A stretch of DNA of 64,000 nt, taken from Zingiber officinale. Taxonomy: Eukaryota > Streptophyta > Magnoliopsida > Zingiberales > Zingiberaceae. Both the position numbers and the translations under genes were made by a program. A model generated the notes under the pieces. It had not been told where the DNA came from. It did not search any database and worked only from the letters and a program-made list of their open reading frames with translations. Of this stretch, positions 22,001 to 33,230 are shown in pieces. The DNA lies in assembly GCF_018446385.1 (NCBI RefSeq), contig NC_055990.1, forward strand, positions 30,589,891 to 30,653,890, written 5' to 3'. The number at the start of each line of letters is the position of its first letter. The first letter of the stretch is position 1.

Positions 22001-22319
22001 CATGAGCAACTCCTTAGTCAGAATTCTTGCCTGCTTAACCAACATGAACAGATTCCTTTTTAAAATCAAATGATTTCTCCCTTTTGCAGTAACATCCATT
22101 TAGTTCTTCACTTCTGACTGATTAATATCTTTCTAGTTCCTTTGCTTTTTGAATTTTGGTGTATATGCAAGATCCAATGATTTTAAATCACATTTTCAGA
22201 TTTGACTTAATGTGTAGTGTCCATCTCCATTCAGTCCCTTAGTAGATCAAGAATGTCATGCTATAGAATGTACCTCTTTTTTATTGGAGAAGATGATTCT
22301 GTTTCCATTTTGATATCAG

Positions 22320-22791
22320 GTTCATAAGCAGGGTGTTGCACTTGGAAGATCTGTTGACTTGACAAAGTTTGATGGTTATGACCAATTGATCGAGGAGTTA
22401 GATCAGCTATTTGAATTCAAAGGAGAATTGATGGCTCCAAATAAAAATTGGATGATTGTATTTACTGATAATGAGGATGATATGATGCTTGTTGGAGATG
22501 ACCCTTGGCAGTAAGCATGCTTCTACATTCCTAATGTTCTTCTCTTATGTATATATATCTTCCATTTTCTATGTATAAAGTGGATATGTTGACAACTGGT
22601 GTTGTATAATTTTCTGCAGGGAATTTTGTGCTATGGTCCGTCAGATTTTTATATACACAAAAGAGGAGGTCCAGAAGATGGATTCAAGTACCTTGAACCC
22701 AAAAAATGAAGATTGTCCTGATATGAAAGAGAATGTCAAGGAAACAAAAGACAGTCAATCTACATCATCATCTAATTCAAAAAACTCATAG
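22320..22791 (+). pseudogene. Captured fragment: auxin response factor C-terminal PB1 domain, two exons
   Basis: Exon one (22320-22510) gives [35 protein letters not shown] and [16 protein letters not shown]. Exon two (22620-22791) gives EFCAMVRQIFIYTKEEVQKM and ends SSSNSKNS before a stop. These are the PB1 (domain III/IV) of an ARF, with its basic Lys face ([12 protein letters not shown]) and acidic OPCA-like face ([15 protein letters not shown]), used for ARF and Aux/IAA pairing. GT and AG splice borders are intact. The DNA-binding B3 domain is absent. The reading frame is clean. Confidence 0.8.
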
Positions 22792-24147
22792 GCTTATCCT
22801 GCAATGTAAGTAGGAATCTCTTTTTGTTTAATATAAATTACCGTGATAATCATTTTATCCCATCATTTCCCAGGTTATTGAGATGTTTTATTTGAAAACT
22901 ATGATAGGTTAGGTCCTCCATTAATTCAACATTTGAAAGATAACTCCAACAGTTAATCCCCGAGTATTTCATACTCATATTACAGCTAGTCAAGTATTTA
23001 TGCAACATGTTATCTGTCAATGAAAATTAAACTGCATCCTTTGCAAGAAAGACTGACAACTAGAAAAATAGTTCAATATCGCTACTAGTATTTCATGTTT
23101 GGAAATTTATTTAAGCAAGAAGTTTGCAGGCTGACGACATCTTTGCCATGTGCAATTCAATCTTTGTAGGATCTTGAAGCACAAACAAAGTGATTGTTTG
23201 TGCTTTATCTAAGTGATTGTTTGAACAGTTTTATAGCATGCATCTTGACAATTAATATAATTTTGAAGATCATTATCAAGGAAGAATGTTCAAAGGAAAG
23301 TAAAGGCTAAGGAGAAGATCACGTAATTAACTACACGGGTAGGTTTCCGTAAGAATTCAACTTTTTCTTGATCTCTTCTTATGCAGTCCATGGTACACAT
23401 TAAAGATTTCACTGTAGCTTATTTTCAGTATTCTAATATGTAAATTAATACACTTCTGTGGATCCTCCAAACAATCTAAGTTGTGATGGATTGATATCCC
23501 TTTATGTTCCAAACCTTTGTTTTTTTTTTTGGAGCTTGTAATTTTCATTGCAAACAATCCATATGGTGTATGAATTACATTCAATCTAGTATAAACTTAG
23601 CACTTTCGCTTCAGAGGCAATTTATGGGTTTTATTCTACAATCATGTTTACTAATTGATCAGATTGATTAAGAAGGGCGTTGGAGTAGCTTGGTAAATTT
23701 GTTTTGCTAGGTTATGATAAATTAGCATTCAGCAGAATAGATGTTTGGATTTCTTCTTCAAATCACATAGTAATATTTCTCTTGTCATTGGTGAAACAAT
23801 CAATCCACTCTCATTATAACTTCCACAACAGAAAATTTTATGTTATTTGCCTACTACCAATGCAGTTTAACTGATTTTACATTGACTGAACAAGGTTGAT
23901 TTTATTTAGGTATCAAACTCTCCCATTTGTTTAAGATATTACATGTCTTGTTTGTTAATTTCTCCAAACCATTATTTCTCAATTTGTTAACAAGGAAACT
24001 CATGTTAGCATAGTCATGATCAGAGCTTAATTATAGTTTACAATTATCTGAGTGTTATTGATTAACTGTTCTGTCCTTTCTTCTGGTTCTTTTTTTTTTA
24101 ATTTGTGCACTCATTTAGATGGTTTATTATTCTTGTTGTGATGAATT
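22792..24147. other. Non-coding DNA between ARF and SPX fragments
   Basis: AT-rich, intron-like or 3' flank sequence. No recognisable coding, terminal repeats or RNA gene seen. Confidence 0.4.
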
Positions 24148-24311
24148 CAGGTCTAGTGAAAATACTGAAGAAGTATGACAAGAGAACAGGAGCACTTATC
24201 AGGCAGCCCTTCATCGAAAAGGTGTTGCAGCAGCCATTCTTTACAACTGATCTCCTATACAAACTCGTGAAGGAGTGTGTGGCTATGCTCGACCACCTCT
24301 TCCCCAGCAAC

Positions 24312-25485
24312 TGTTGGTGCGGGAAGCATCTGACGATCGAACCTTGGTTTTGATAATGGCAAAGGATTCAAAGTTATGTTAGTGTGTGATCTAACATGTT
24401 TGAATGAGTGTTTCAGGCAAGTCCTAGCTGCAGTTAGGCAGGTGAAAAACCCTAAGGGGTGGTAACCTTAGGTCTTAGGGGGCGGTAACCCTAGGTGGAG
24501 GAAAACCCTAAGGGGTGGTAACCTTAGGTCCTAGGGGGCGGTAACCCTAGGTGGAGGAAAACCCTAAGGGGCGGTAACCTTAGGTCCTAGGGGGTGGTAA
24601 CCCTAGGTGGAGAAAAACCCTAGGGGGCGGTAACCGTAGGTCCTAGGGGGTGGTAACCCTAGGCGGAAAGTCCAGTCGGTCTGGAGGACCGGACTGGCAT
24701 CAGGTAATCTCTCCTGAGGGGAGTAGGTGAGGACGCGTTCCCCGTAGAGGGAACAGTAGGCGTCGGGTCGACCTAGGGTTTCCGGTAGGAAATCCGAAGT
24801 CAGACTCGGACAGTCCGAAGACTGTCAGCTCTTTTTTACTTATGAATTATCAGATTCTAACATTGTCTTGCGGGGTATGCAATTGCTCGGACTAACCTTG
24901 TTTTGCAGGAGAAGCAGCTCCTGGAAAAAGGAGGTCCAGGCGCCCGGGATGGATCCGGGCGCCCGGGACCAACATTTATCCCCTGCGCGACTTCGCGACT
25001 TCGCGACATGGAGCAACCTGGTTGGCTGGCCACGTCACATTCCAGGCGCCCGGAAAGGCCCAGGCTCCCGGAACCTCATATAAAAGGAGGGTTGAGGTGC
25101 AGCTTTAAAGAACAATCTTGACAACGATCTTCTAAGCATTCTCCGTGCAACAAGCTTCTAACGTCTCGACTCAGAAGTGCTGCAACGACAATTCGGCGCT
25201 TCATCTTTATTCTTTTTATTGTCGGTACAAGATTCTTTTCTGCTTAAATTGTACTTAGCGTGTAATAGCTTTTACGGATTATAGTTGTTGCCCATCGGAA
25301 GCGATCAAGGATCGCGGGCCTTCGAGTAGGAGTCGTCACAGGCTCCGAACGAAGTAAATCCTTCGTGTCCACTTTATTTACTTTTCCGCTGCGTTATTTT
25401 TGAACAAGCTTTTACGATTTCGAAAAACGAAATAGCCACGAGCGCTATTCACCCCCCCCCCCCCTCTAGCGCTTTCGATCCATCA
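24312..25485 (+). mobile_element. Solo LTR, copia (SIRE/Maximus-like), in the SPX fragment
   Basis: Starts TGTTGGTGCGGGAAGC and ends CTTTCGATCCATCA, flanked by a perfect GCAAC duplication (24307-24311 and 25486-25490). The start 'ttttgataatggcaaagg' and the C-run before 'ctctagcgctttcgatcc' are typical of SIRE-type LTRs. No internal region remains, so it formed by LTR-LTR recombination. A run of 14 C lies at 25452-25464. Confidence 0.85.
24442..24667 (+). repeat. Tandem repeat, about 4 x 56 bp, inside solo LTR
   Basis: Four near-identical units built on 'ggaaaaccctaaggggtggt' and 'cctagggggcggtaacccta'. Each unit itself holds two related halves, so the array looks like alternating 'ggtaacc' motifs. 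Confidence 0.85.
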
Positions 25486-25879
25486 GCAACAACCTGTCAA
25501 TTTCAGCAGAATGCGACGGACAAAATGGAGTGCCAAAGCTGGCACAATCAGGTGGGAGGGTTCCGGAGTTGGAGGAGATTAAATATATGCAGAGCTTATA
25601 CATGAAGAGCACCGTAGCAGCGCTGCGGTCCTTGAAACAGATTAGGAGCAAAAGTTCAACAGCTAAAACAGATTAGAAAATCTTGTGTTATATTGTTCTA
25701 CCTTTGTTTTAATAGTGTTATCATTTTGTTGGTTGCTTATGAAATTTTGTTGGTTGCTTATGAAATTTCTTCAGAATGTTATAGATATTATTTTTGAATG
25801 TTAGAAAATTGTATATTAAATTTTATTTTGAAATTTAGTATTTTGAATGATTTATAATATTGGAAAATTGTGTATTAAT

Positions 25880-26184
25880 TTTTTTTATTTTTTATCTAAA
25901 AAAGACAACGGTTTTTCACCGTTGTCGTAGATAGTTTAAAACTGTTGTTGAAGACCCTGTTATTAAAGGTAGACGCTCAAAGACAACGGTGAAAAACTGT
26001 TGTCTTTAAAGGAAAAGACAACGATTTTTCACCGTTGTAAAACTGTTGTCTTTGCCTTCAAAGACAACGGTTAAAAACTGTTGTCTTTGGGCACCCCTTT
26101 TAACAACACGACATTTACCAACAGTCCGAAAGAGGCTACGACAATGGTGAAAAACCGTTGTTGTTAGGCTTTTTTCTTGTAGTG
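25880..26184. repeat. CACTA element 2, right subterminal repeats
   Basis: Repeated 'aagacaacggtttttcaccg' and inversions, ending 'cttttttcttgtagtg'. The same 'gacaacggtttt' motif marks both ends of CACTA element 3, so elements 2 and 3 are one family. Confidence 0.85.
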
Positions 26185-26387
26185 TTGTATGCCTTGTTTG
26201 GGGGTCTTTTGGTTGTACTTTCTGTTTGCCTTCATCCGATCGACATAAACTTTTAGGCAAAATTGGGACCCATCTTCTTTTTAACATTCTTCTTTTTGCC
26301 GTTTTTACGTTTGTCTTCCAAATGTGACAAAGTGATCGCCTTCATACCCGCTTATCTAGTCGACGATTTGGGTGAGATTCAGGTGGT

Positions 26388-26495
26388 GCGAGGATCTAAG
26401 GTCGCCGCTCGATCGTCGATGACGCGAGGGTTTAAGGTCGTCGCTCGACCGTCGATGACGCGAGGGTTTAAGGTCGCCGCTCGACCGTCGATGAT
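26388..26495 (+). repeat. Tandem repeat 3 x 36 bp in Tat 3' region
   Basis: Three units of 'gcgagggtttaaggtcgccg' plus 'ctcgaccgtcgatgac' with few mismatches. They lie between the integrase end and the CACTA insertion. Confidence 0.85.
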
Positions 26496-26613
26496 GCGCT
26501 CATCAAGAGGTGGTTTGGAAAAATCCAATTATTTTCTTCCTGCGACCAATAAGAATACATACATGCAAGGGTACATGAATCCACTCGCGGACCTCTCATC
26601 CGACTCTGTATGG

Positions 26614-27029
26614 TTAGAGGTGGTTTGCGCTCCACGGTCGATCCAGTCTTCTTCCTTCCGCATCTTCCAAATAGCAGGCACCTGATCGCAACTTCTCCAC
26701 TACCTTGAATGGGCCTGCCCACGGAGCTTCCAACTTTTTGACGTCGCCGACCGGCTTAACCCTTTTCCAGACTAGATCGCCCACTTGAAAAGACCTAGGG
26801 ATTACCTGCCGATTATAATTTTTCCGCATTCTTTGTCGGTATGCCGCAAGCCGGGCAGCTGTCTTGTCGCGAGCCTCGTCGATCATGTCAAGTTCCATCC
26901 GCCTTTTTTCGTCATTTCCCTCGTCGTAGTGCAACACCCGATCGGACTTAACTCCAATATCCACGGGGATGACAGCTTCCCCTCCATACACCAGATGGAA
27001 AGGAGTGAGGTCGGTTCCCTCTTTGGGGG
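26614..27029 (-). pseudogene. Tat integrase, C-terminal part
   Basis: On the minus strand it reads TPKEGTDLTPFHLVYGGEAV, ARDKTAARLAAYRQRMRKNY and FQVGDLVWKRVKPVGDVKKL, ending WAGPFKVVEKLRSGACYLED and a short tail: the end of the integrase core and the GPF-type C-terminal module. No chromodomain follows, as expected for Tat. The first part of the open frame (27030-27162) is LTR sequence of the insertion and not part of the gene. Confidence 0.85.
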
Positions 27030-29988
27030 TGTCACGCCCCGGAGGAGTCCCTGTCCGAAGAAATTTCGGCAGCATCTCCCCTGTACGGCGGACAATCTGA
27101 AACTTTCTACATCTCATATACCTCAGCCACATGCGGCTGGAATAATAACAGTAAATAAACAATCACCCACGCAGTTTATATAATAAGTAAACAGAATAAT
27201 AATACCCTGACTCGAAATCAACCCTACTCAACTACACTCGTAAAGCTCAAATCCGACAATAAGATCAACTTACCTCTTCTTCCGTCTAGGCAGGCATGTA
27301 GTAGAACAAATCTAAACCATACGAAAATCCATCGATCATAAGAATCCATACAATATCCAAGTATCAAATCAACCAAGTCTAAAACATAGTCGAATGAGAA
27401 GCATAAACAAAACCAAAGATAACTATAGCTGGTGGTCTGCAGGGGACTAGCAACTGGAACTCTCTCTCCTGACAGCATCAACCTGAAATATAACAACAAT
27501 GGAGGCGGGGTGAGTCCAACACTCAGCAGGTACAATTGATATGCAAAGTAAGGAAAATAACACCTAGCACTAATCATGTGTACAGTCTCCTGATAAAAAT
27601 AAAGGTAAATGCAAACCGAAGTAAACAGGAGAGAAACTGTACTAACCAGGACCTGGGTAAAAGGACAAACAGTCCGAAAGGTATAGAAGACCTGTATGCA
27701 TGTCAAACATGGGTATCCAAAGAATATGCAGCATATAAATGCAGCAAACACAAACACAAGCAATAAATGCATCATGCATATGATGCCAATGTCATGGTCA
27801 CCCCTGACGCCAATCAGCCAACTCATAACAAAAGTGGAACCGAGTGGGTAGGGCTGTGACGACCGTGCACTCTGCATCACTACTCCTGATGAGTGACCGA
27901 GAGGACGGGATGCTGTCGGAGTACACACGTGCTCCTACCCCAAATCATAAATGGGGGAGCGCAATGCTCTCATCTCCCGGTACGCTATGACGGGGAGGGA
28001 TCTCTAACGTGCTACACGCTACGTCACACTACCCATGAGCGGACCAACGGAGCACCGGAAGAGCCAAACTGACGTGCTACCACGCTGTGTCACGCTACCC
28101 ATGGGCGTCACAACGGAGCACCGAACAGTGATGAAACTGGCAATGTGCTCAACAATAATGGAGCAATCTATCGCACAACATGCGATCATGCAAATGGTGC
28201 ATGTCACTAAGCATGGTAATATACTAAAACCAACCTCTGGACATATAACAATGGGCACCATAGTGAATAAATCATATCAAGATATACTGATCAATAAGGT
28301 ATCAAACCTAGGTCCTGAACATGTGAAACATGGTTATATCACTACCCATGAGCATGAAAAATCAGGTACGAGATCAATACGAGATGCAAACAAACAACCA
28401 ATCAAACAGGTAACATGTATTGGGCAGTGATTAACCGAAACAAATAAGAAACACAATTAATGCAACATGTTAATTTCATTACTAAGCATATCAAAGACAA
28501 TAAGTCAAAAGTACCCGCCTCCAATAAGAAAGGTCCAATCAGTCCAAATCCGGACGTCGAGAAACTCGTCTCGCGTCAAGGTCCTGTGATAAATCCTACA
28601 ATTTAGCTAAGTATAAACAAATAGCTAAATAAATTCCTAATCCATCGACCATCTAGGGTTAGTTTCATCAACCCTAATTACACCATCAATCAAAATCAAC
28701 CAACATATTTGATTGTATTCATTAAGTCTTACCTCTGGATCAAACAAAAGGAAGATCACAGCGGTTAGTGCTCTTTCTCCAACAAGGTCTGCAAAGGAAG
28801 TCACCATATAAGGTCTACACAGGATTTAATATAATTAACCCTATGCTTACATAACAAAAGTAATACCAATAACTCAAACCATCGAAATCATCCAATTCAT
28901 CTTCCCAAACTCACCTCAACAGATTCCAAATTCTTCAGCCGAGACCTCCTTGCTAAAGTTTTCCCCACAACGCACAATGCTTGGCTAGAAACTCTACCTC
29001 ACAGTCGTGATTTTTAATCCACAATAGGGAAAATTCTTCACTGAACAGATCACATACGAAGATCAATAATGGAGATTATTAATTCAACAAGGCATTCAAA
29101 TATAACCTACTTCCATAATCCATCTACTAACCTTACTGATCTCCAACACCTTCAATCCGTGACCTAGCCACAAGGAAGGTGGAAGACAAAAATCCTCAGA
29201 GCCCTACTATCCCGTTCACTCCAGCGGTCGGAGGACTAGGGCACAGGGAAGGCAGCCAAGTCGGATTTGATGGTCGGCGCGACTCTGTACAACGGCATCT
29301 CTCGGTTCCCAGCGATCTAGGGTAGAGTGGTGTTGAAGAAAACCTCAGCGGAATCACGCAAGAAGAGAGAAGATCGGCGTGTTCCCTTGAAACTCTCGGC
29401 TGGTCTGAGAAGAGCTCAACGCCGACGCTAGGGCACTCCTCGGAGGGGTAGCCGGCGATGGTGCTAGGGCAAAAGGGCGTCGTCGCCGTGAGAGACAGAG
29501 AGTGCTAGGACACATGCGCGCCGGCAGTGGATCGACGCTGCTCCGTTCGGCCTCCGGTTGTGGCGGCGCCTGGTGCGGCTCGAGGAAGAGAAGAAGGATA
29601 GGAAGGAATCGGGAGAGGAAGTCGGTGCGAGGGAGGTTTAGGGCATGGTCCTTGGCAATGAGATGAAGAGAAGGGGGAAGAAGGAACCGCCGGCCCGGCG
29701 CCGGTTAGGGCACAGAGGAGAAGAAGGTCGCGGCGAGGAAACGGGCGCGCGTGGAGAAGGTGTCGAGCACGGGGAAAAAAATAAGAGAAAAAGAAAAAGA
29801 AAAGAAAAGAAAAAGGAAAAGGAAATAAAACTTTTCCTCATTAAAACAGGGTAGCCTAAACAGGCTTTTCCGGACCCCGTTTTTATCCCCGTCAACTCGT
29901 CCGTACGAGCTCCGAAAAATTCCCAAAAAATTTCCAAAAATTTCAAAAAATTCCCTTATTAATATTCGCCTATTTCCGGTATTTTACA
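27030..29988 (-). mobile_element. Solo LTR of the element A family inside Tat integrase
   Basis: Starts TGTCACGCCCCGGAGG and ends GGTATTTTACA, with a perfect GGGGG duplication (27025-27029 and 29989-29993). It aligns along its whole 2959 bp with the LTRs of elements A and B but is more diverged. The integrase frame is interrupted exactly at this point: LPSVLWVL on one side, TPKEGTDLTPF on the other. Confidence 0.92.
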
Positions 29989-29997
29989 GGGGGTCGT

Positions 29998-30492
29998 TCA
30001 TAGCACCCACAACACGCTAGGTAGTTCGTCCACCCAACTGCCTCCCAGGTGGTTGAGCCGGACACACAGTATTCGGAGGATTTCCCGGTTGATGACCTCA
30101 GTCTGTCCATTGCTTTGGGGGTAGGCCACGGAGGTAAAAGTTTGCTGGATGTCGTAACCCTCACACTCTTCCTTTAGCTCGTGGCTGGTGAATTGTCTCC
30201 CATTGTCCGAGACGAGTCGGCGAGGAATGCCGAATCGACATATGATGTTCTGCCATATGAACTTCTTGACCATATTTTCTGTTATCCTTACTAGTGGCTC
30301 CGCTTCCACCCATTTTGAGAAATAATCCACGGCTACGAGCAAAAGCTTTCTTTGACCGATCGCTATAGGAAAAGGGCCGACTATGTCCATTCCCCATTGG
30401 TCGAACGGGCAGGCGACAGTGGACGCTTTCATTTCGGCGGCCAGTCGATGTGCCAAATTGTGGTACCTTTGACAGGACAAGCAAGTGACCAC
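29998..30492 (-). pseudogene. Tat integrase, catalytic core
   Basis: The minus-strand frame reads CLSCQRYHN (end of the zinc module), FDQWGMDIVGPFPIA with the first Asp, RLVSDNGRQFTS with the second Asp, and YPQSNGQTEVINREIL with the Glu of the DDE triad. It ends GGSWVDELPSVLW, where the solo LTR begins. The zinc-finger part lies upstream in other frames (30493-30912: LVGEQLYKKGFSHPLLKCV is recognisable), so frameshifts have occurred. Confidence 0.87.
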
Positions 30493-30912
30493 CTCCCAGC
30501 TCGCATCTTCCTGGAGTGTTGGCCAGATGTAACCCGCCAGGATAACTTTCCTTGCCAGCGATCGTCCACCTGGATGTCCCCTGCAGGAACCTTGTTATAC
30601 TTCTTGAAGGATGTGTTCAACACCCACACACTTGAGCAGAGGGTGTGAGAATCCCTTTTTATATAATTGCTCGCCCACCAATGTGAACCGAGCGGCTTGC
30701 TTTCTTAGAGTCCGATTGGCTTCATGGTTTCCCGGTTAACCCCCTGCTTGGAGGAACTCAATGATAGATGTCCTCCAATCCTCCGGCAAGGGTATCCCTG
30801 CTGATTGGTCAACGTGCGCCACCAGGGAGACCTGTTCGATTGGGCAACTGGTGACGATTGGCGTCATTGCACTGGCCAGCTTTGCCAGTTCATCTGCTGT
30901 TTGGTTCTCCAA

Positions 30913-31548
30913 TCAGGGAATTTTGTGTATGACAACGTCTTGGAAGTTCGCCTTGAGTTTCTCGAAGGCCTTCGCGTATAGCCTGAGCCGCGTGCTATTG
31001 ATCTCGAACGTTCCGCTCAGCTGTTGGACTGCCAACTGTGAGTCTGAATGTAGGAGTACCTTGGTGGCACCGACATGCCGAGCAACTTGTAGGCCGGCTA
31101 TGAGTGCTTCGTACTCAGCTTTGTTGTTGGTGACTCGGTAGTCCAACCGAATGGATAGCTGCATCCGGTCTTCTCTCGGAGATATGAGTAAGATGTCAAT
31201 TCCACTTCCTTGACGAGCGGACAACCCATCCACGTATACCCATGAGGATTTTGGTTCCGGATTTTGCACTTCCGTAACAAAGTCCGCCAATGCTTGTGCT
31301 TTTATGGCCGACCGGGGTTGATATTGGATGTCAAACTCACTGAGCTCAGTGGTCCACTTGATTAGCCGACCGGACACCTCGGGGTTGAGCAATACTCGAC
31401 TCAAGGTGTTGTTGGTCATCACGATTATTGAGTGGGCCAGGAAATAGGGTCGGAGCCTTCGGGCGGCGAGAACTAATGCATAAGCGAGCTTTTCGAGACC
31501 GGTGTAGCGAGACTCGGCATCTTTCAATATATGACTCATAAAATACAC
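30913..31548 (-). pseudogene. Tat RNase H region (pol RNase H plus plant-type RNase H)
   Basis: 211 residues. The first part (YFMSHILKDAESRYTGLEKL, LSRVLLNPEVSGRLIKWTTE) is the usual gypsy RNase H. The second (SWVYVDGLSARQGSGIDILL, YRVTNNKAEYEALIAGLQ, LHSDSQLAVQQLSGTFE) is a second RNase H with Asp, Glu and Asp active-site residues, the archaeal-like type diagnostic of the Tat lineage. RNase H removes RNA from the RNA-DNA hybrid during reverse transcription. The open frame carries an internal stop-free run but is cut from RT by a stop at about 31550. Confidence 0.87.
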
Positions 31549-31551
31549 TGG

Positions 31552-32098
31552 TTATTGTATTCCCCCCTCTTGCCTGACTAATGCCGATCCAATTGCATAC
31601 TCGATAGATGATAGATAAATCCAAAACGGCTCCCCCACGATCGGTTTAGCCAAGATGGGCAGGGAGCTAAGATATTGCTTGAGCTCTTTGAAGGCCTGGT
31701 CACACCCGTCATCCCATTGGAACTTGGTTGCTCGCCGCAGAATCTTGAAAAACGGCAGGCTCCGGTCGGATGACTTGGAAATGAACCTTGACAAAGCCGT
31801 GATTTTTCCGGTCAGCCTCTGTACTTCTTTTAGATTGCGGGGTGGTGACATGTCTTGGAGCGCCTTTACTTTGCCGGGGTTCACCTCAATCCCCCGCTCG
31901 GTGACGATATAGCCTAGAAAATGTCCACCTTTAGCGCCGAACAGATACTTGATCGGGTTGAGCTTGATCCAGTAACTTCTCAGCGTCTGGCAAGTTTCTT
32001 CTACGCCTGTACATAAGTCGACAGATCAGAGAGACTTAATGAGGATGTCGTCGACATATACCTCCAAATTCCGCCCGATCTGTTTTCGAAATACTTTA
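31552..32098 (-). pseudogene. Tat reverse transcriptase, 3' part, truncated
   Basis: The minus-strand sequence gives NLEVYVDDILIKSL with the YVDD active site at about 32047-32058, a stop soon after, then KYLFGAKGGHFLGYIVTERG and KVKALQDMSPPRNLKEVQRL, ITALSRFISKSSDRSLPFFK. This is the palm-to-connection part of RT. The 5' half of RT is missing: the homology stops at about 32098 where a different repeat begins. Confidence 0.85.
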
Positions 32099-32255
32099 TT
32101 CATTGATAATAAACATGTTCACGAGTTAACGAGTCGAATATTATGAAATTTGAATTTGATTTATTTTAATGAGTCTCATTAAACTAACTCAAATAAATTT
32201 TTATTAAATCTCGATTCGAATAATTTATGAACGACTTAATTTATTTACACTCTTA
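32099..32255 (-). mobile_element. Truncated hAT-like fragment, same family as 48464-48959
   Basis: The plus-strand sequence 'aacatgttcacgagttaacg' and following ~140 bp match the reverse complement of 48464-48640, ending in a decayed terminus 'tacactctta' (TACACCCCTA in the better copy). The left part is cut where Tat RT begins. Confidence 0.65.
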
Positions 32256-32460
32256 TATTAATCTTATCTATCCGTATTAATTAATTCTACCACTCGAGTG
32301 ACACAATGGACATAAATATTAATGTTCTATGGACCTTATCATTGCACTGCTCACAAACTCATTGCGTTGGCTGTAAATTGGATTCTTGTCATTCAACGTG
32401 GACTTTTTTACCCAATGCAGAGAGGAAAAGAAAGAGAGCCCACTGCAGTTGTTTGGTCAG

Positions 32461-32590
32461 CGAATTCGATCTGGAAAAAAAAAACTGTTAATAGTGACGC
32501 TATTAACGATGGAATATATATATATATATATTCACCAAACAAATTCGATCTGGAAAAAACAAACTGTTAATAGTAACGCTATTAACGATG

Positions 32591-32669
<79 letters not shown>
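32461..32669 (+). repeat. Duplicated 80-bp segment and (TA)n microsatellite
   Basis: The phrase 'aattcgatctgg', an A-run and 'gctattaacgatgg' occur twice (about 32461-32530 and 32540-32600), each ending in (TA)n. The second TA tract runs about 77 bp (32593-32669). Confidence 0.9.
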
Positions 32670-32671
<2 letters not shown>

Positions 32672-32879
32672 CAACGAATTTATTATATTTTCCATCATTA
32701 ATAGTTGATAAAGAAATAAAATTTAAAGTGAAATAATCTATTTTAATATTAAATATATTTTATAAAAAAAATTGAGCATGAAAATATCATGTCCAAATTT
32801 TATAACAAAATTATAAAAAATAATTAAAATAAGTATAGCCAATACATATTTTAATTTATCAGTGAAACCTAACTTACAC

Positions 32880-33230
32880 TAATGAAAAAATAATATTACT
32901 GTTCAAATTTAATTTTGATAAATAATAAATTAAACATTACCGATAAAATAAATTTGGCTAGTAAAAAATTTACATATTATCGATCAAATCTAACTTTGGT
33001 TATAAAAAAAATTAAATATTATCAGCCAAAGTTTGTAAAATTTACACAACAATGACATGTATAAAAATTAAATATTACTCGTCAAATCTAACTTTGGTTA
33101 ATAAAAAATTAAATATTATCTATCAAATCTAAGTTTGACCAGTAAAAAAATTATACATTACCAATCAAAACTAAGTTTGACTAGTAAATAAAAAGTATAC
33201 ATTACTAGTCAAATCTAACTTTGACCATCG
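32880..33230. repeat. Degenerate short tandem repeats, AT-rich
   Basis: Five or more copies of a 'caaatctaactttgg' phrase followed by 'agtaaaaaatta', spaced irregularly at about 40-95 bp. No coding frame. The remaining 32670-33600 shows only AT-rich sequence. Confidence 0.6.

Larger units (their letters stand above)
24148..25672 (+). pseudogene. Captured fragment: SPX-domain protein (SPX1/2-like), split by a solo LTR
   Basis: The left part (24148-24311) gives [20 protein letters not shown] and [19 protein letters not shown]; the right part (25486-25672) gives VPKLAQSGGRVPELEEIKYM and STVAALRSLKQIRSKSS before a stop. This is the C-terminal half of an SPX domain plus the tail of a stand-alone SPX protein; SPX domains sense inositol pyrophosphates and hold back PHR transcription factors when phosphate is plentiful. 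The Lys-rich surface (KILKKYDKR) is present. The retroelement LTR with its GCAAC duplication breaks the frame between LFPSN and the tail. The N-terminal half is not present. Confidence 0.8.
22320..26184. mobile_element. Pack-CACTA element 2, right end present, left end not found
   Basis: The right terminus, read in reverse, is CACTACAAGAAAAAAGCC ending at 26184, followed by TTG. Subterminal 'gacaacggtttttcaccgttgtc' motifs fill 25900-26170. Inside are ARF and SPX gene fragments with introns. A left CACTACAAG terminus with a TTG duplication is not visible between 21068 and 22320, so it is deleted, mutated or replaced. The start coordinate given is that of the first captured exon. It has no transposase. 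It hosts a solo LTR at 24312-25485. Confidence 0.7.
1574..32098 (-). mobile_element. Backbone Tat-lineage Ty3/gypsy element, minus strand, heavily interrupted
   Basis: Pieces with one consistent order: reverse transcriptase end (31552-32098), archaeal-type RNase H (30913-31548), integrase (29998-30492 continuing at 26614-27029), 3' untranslated region (26185-26613), an opposite-strand extra ORF (18722-21067) and an LTR-like segment (1574-2596) with a minus-strand TATA motif near 1697-1704. Tat elements are known for a plant-type RNase H added to pol and for extra ORFs, often antisense, between integrase and the 3' LTR; this matches. Insertions at 2597-18721, about 21068-26184 and 27030-29988 break it up. 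The 5' part (gag, protease, RT start, 5' LTR) is missing because the element stops at 32098 against an hAT-like fragment. That all pieces belong to one element is inference; the 21068 junction is unresolved. Confidence 0.55.

Noticed and set aside
27224..27928. 234-residue minus-strand ORF with hydrophobic stretches
   Set aside because: Entirely inside the solo LTR, and the homologous parts of other LTRs do not keep the frame.
32386..32736. ORF with long Ile-Tyr repeats (also 41484-41702)
   Set aside because: Translation of a (TA)n microsatellite.
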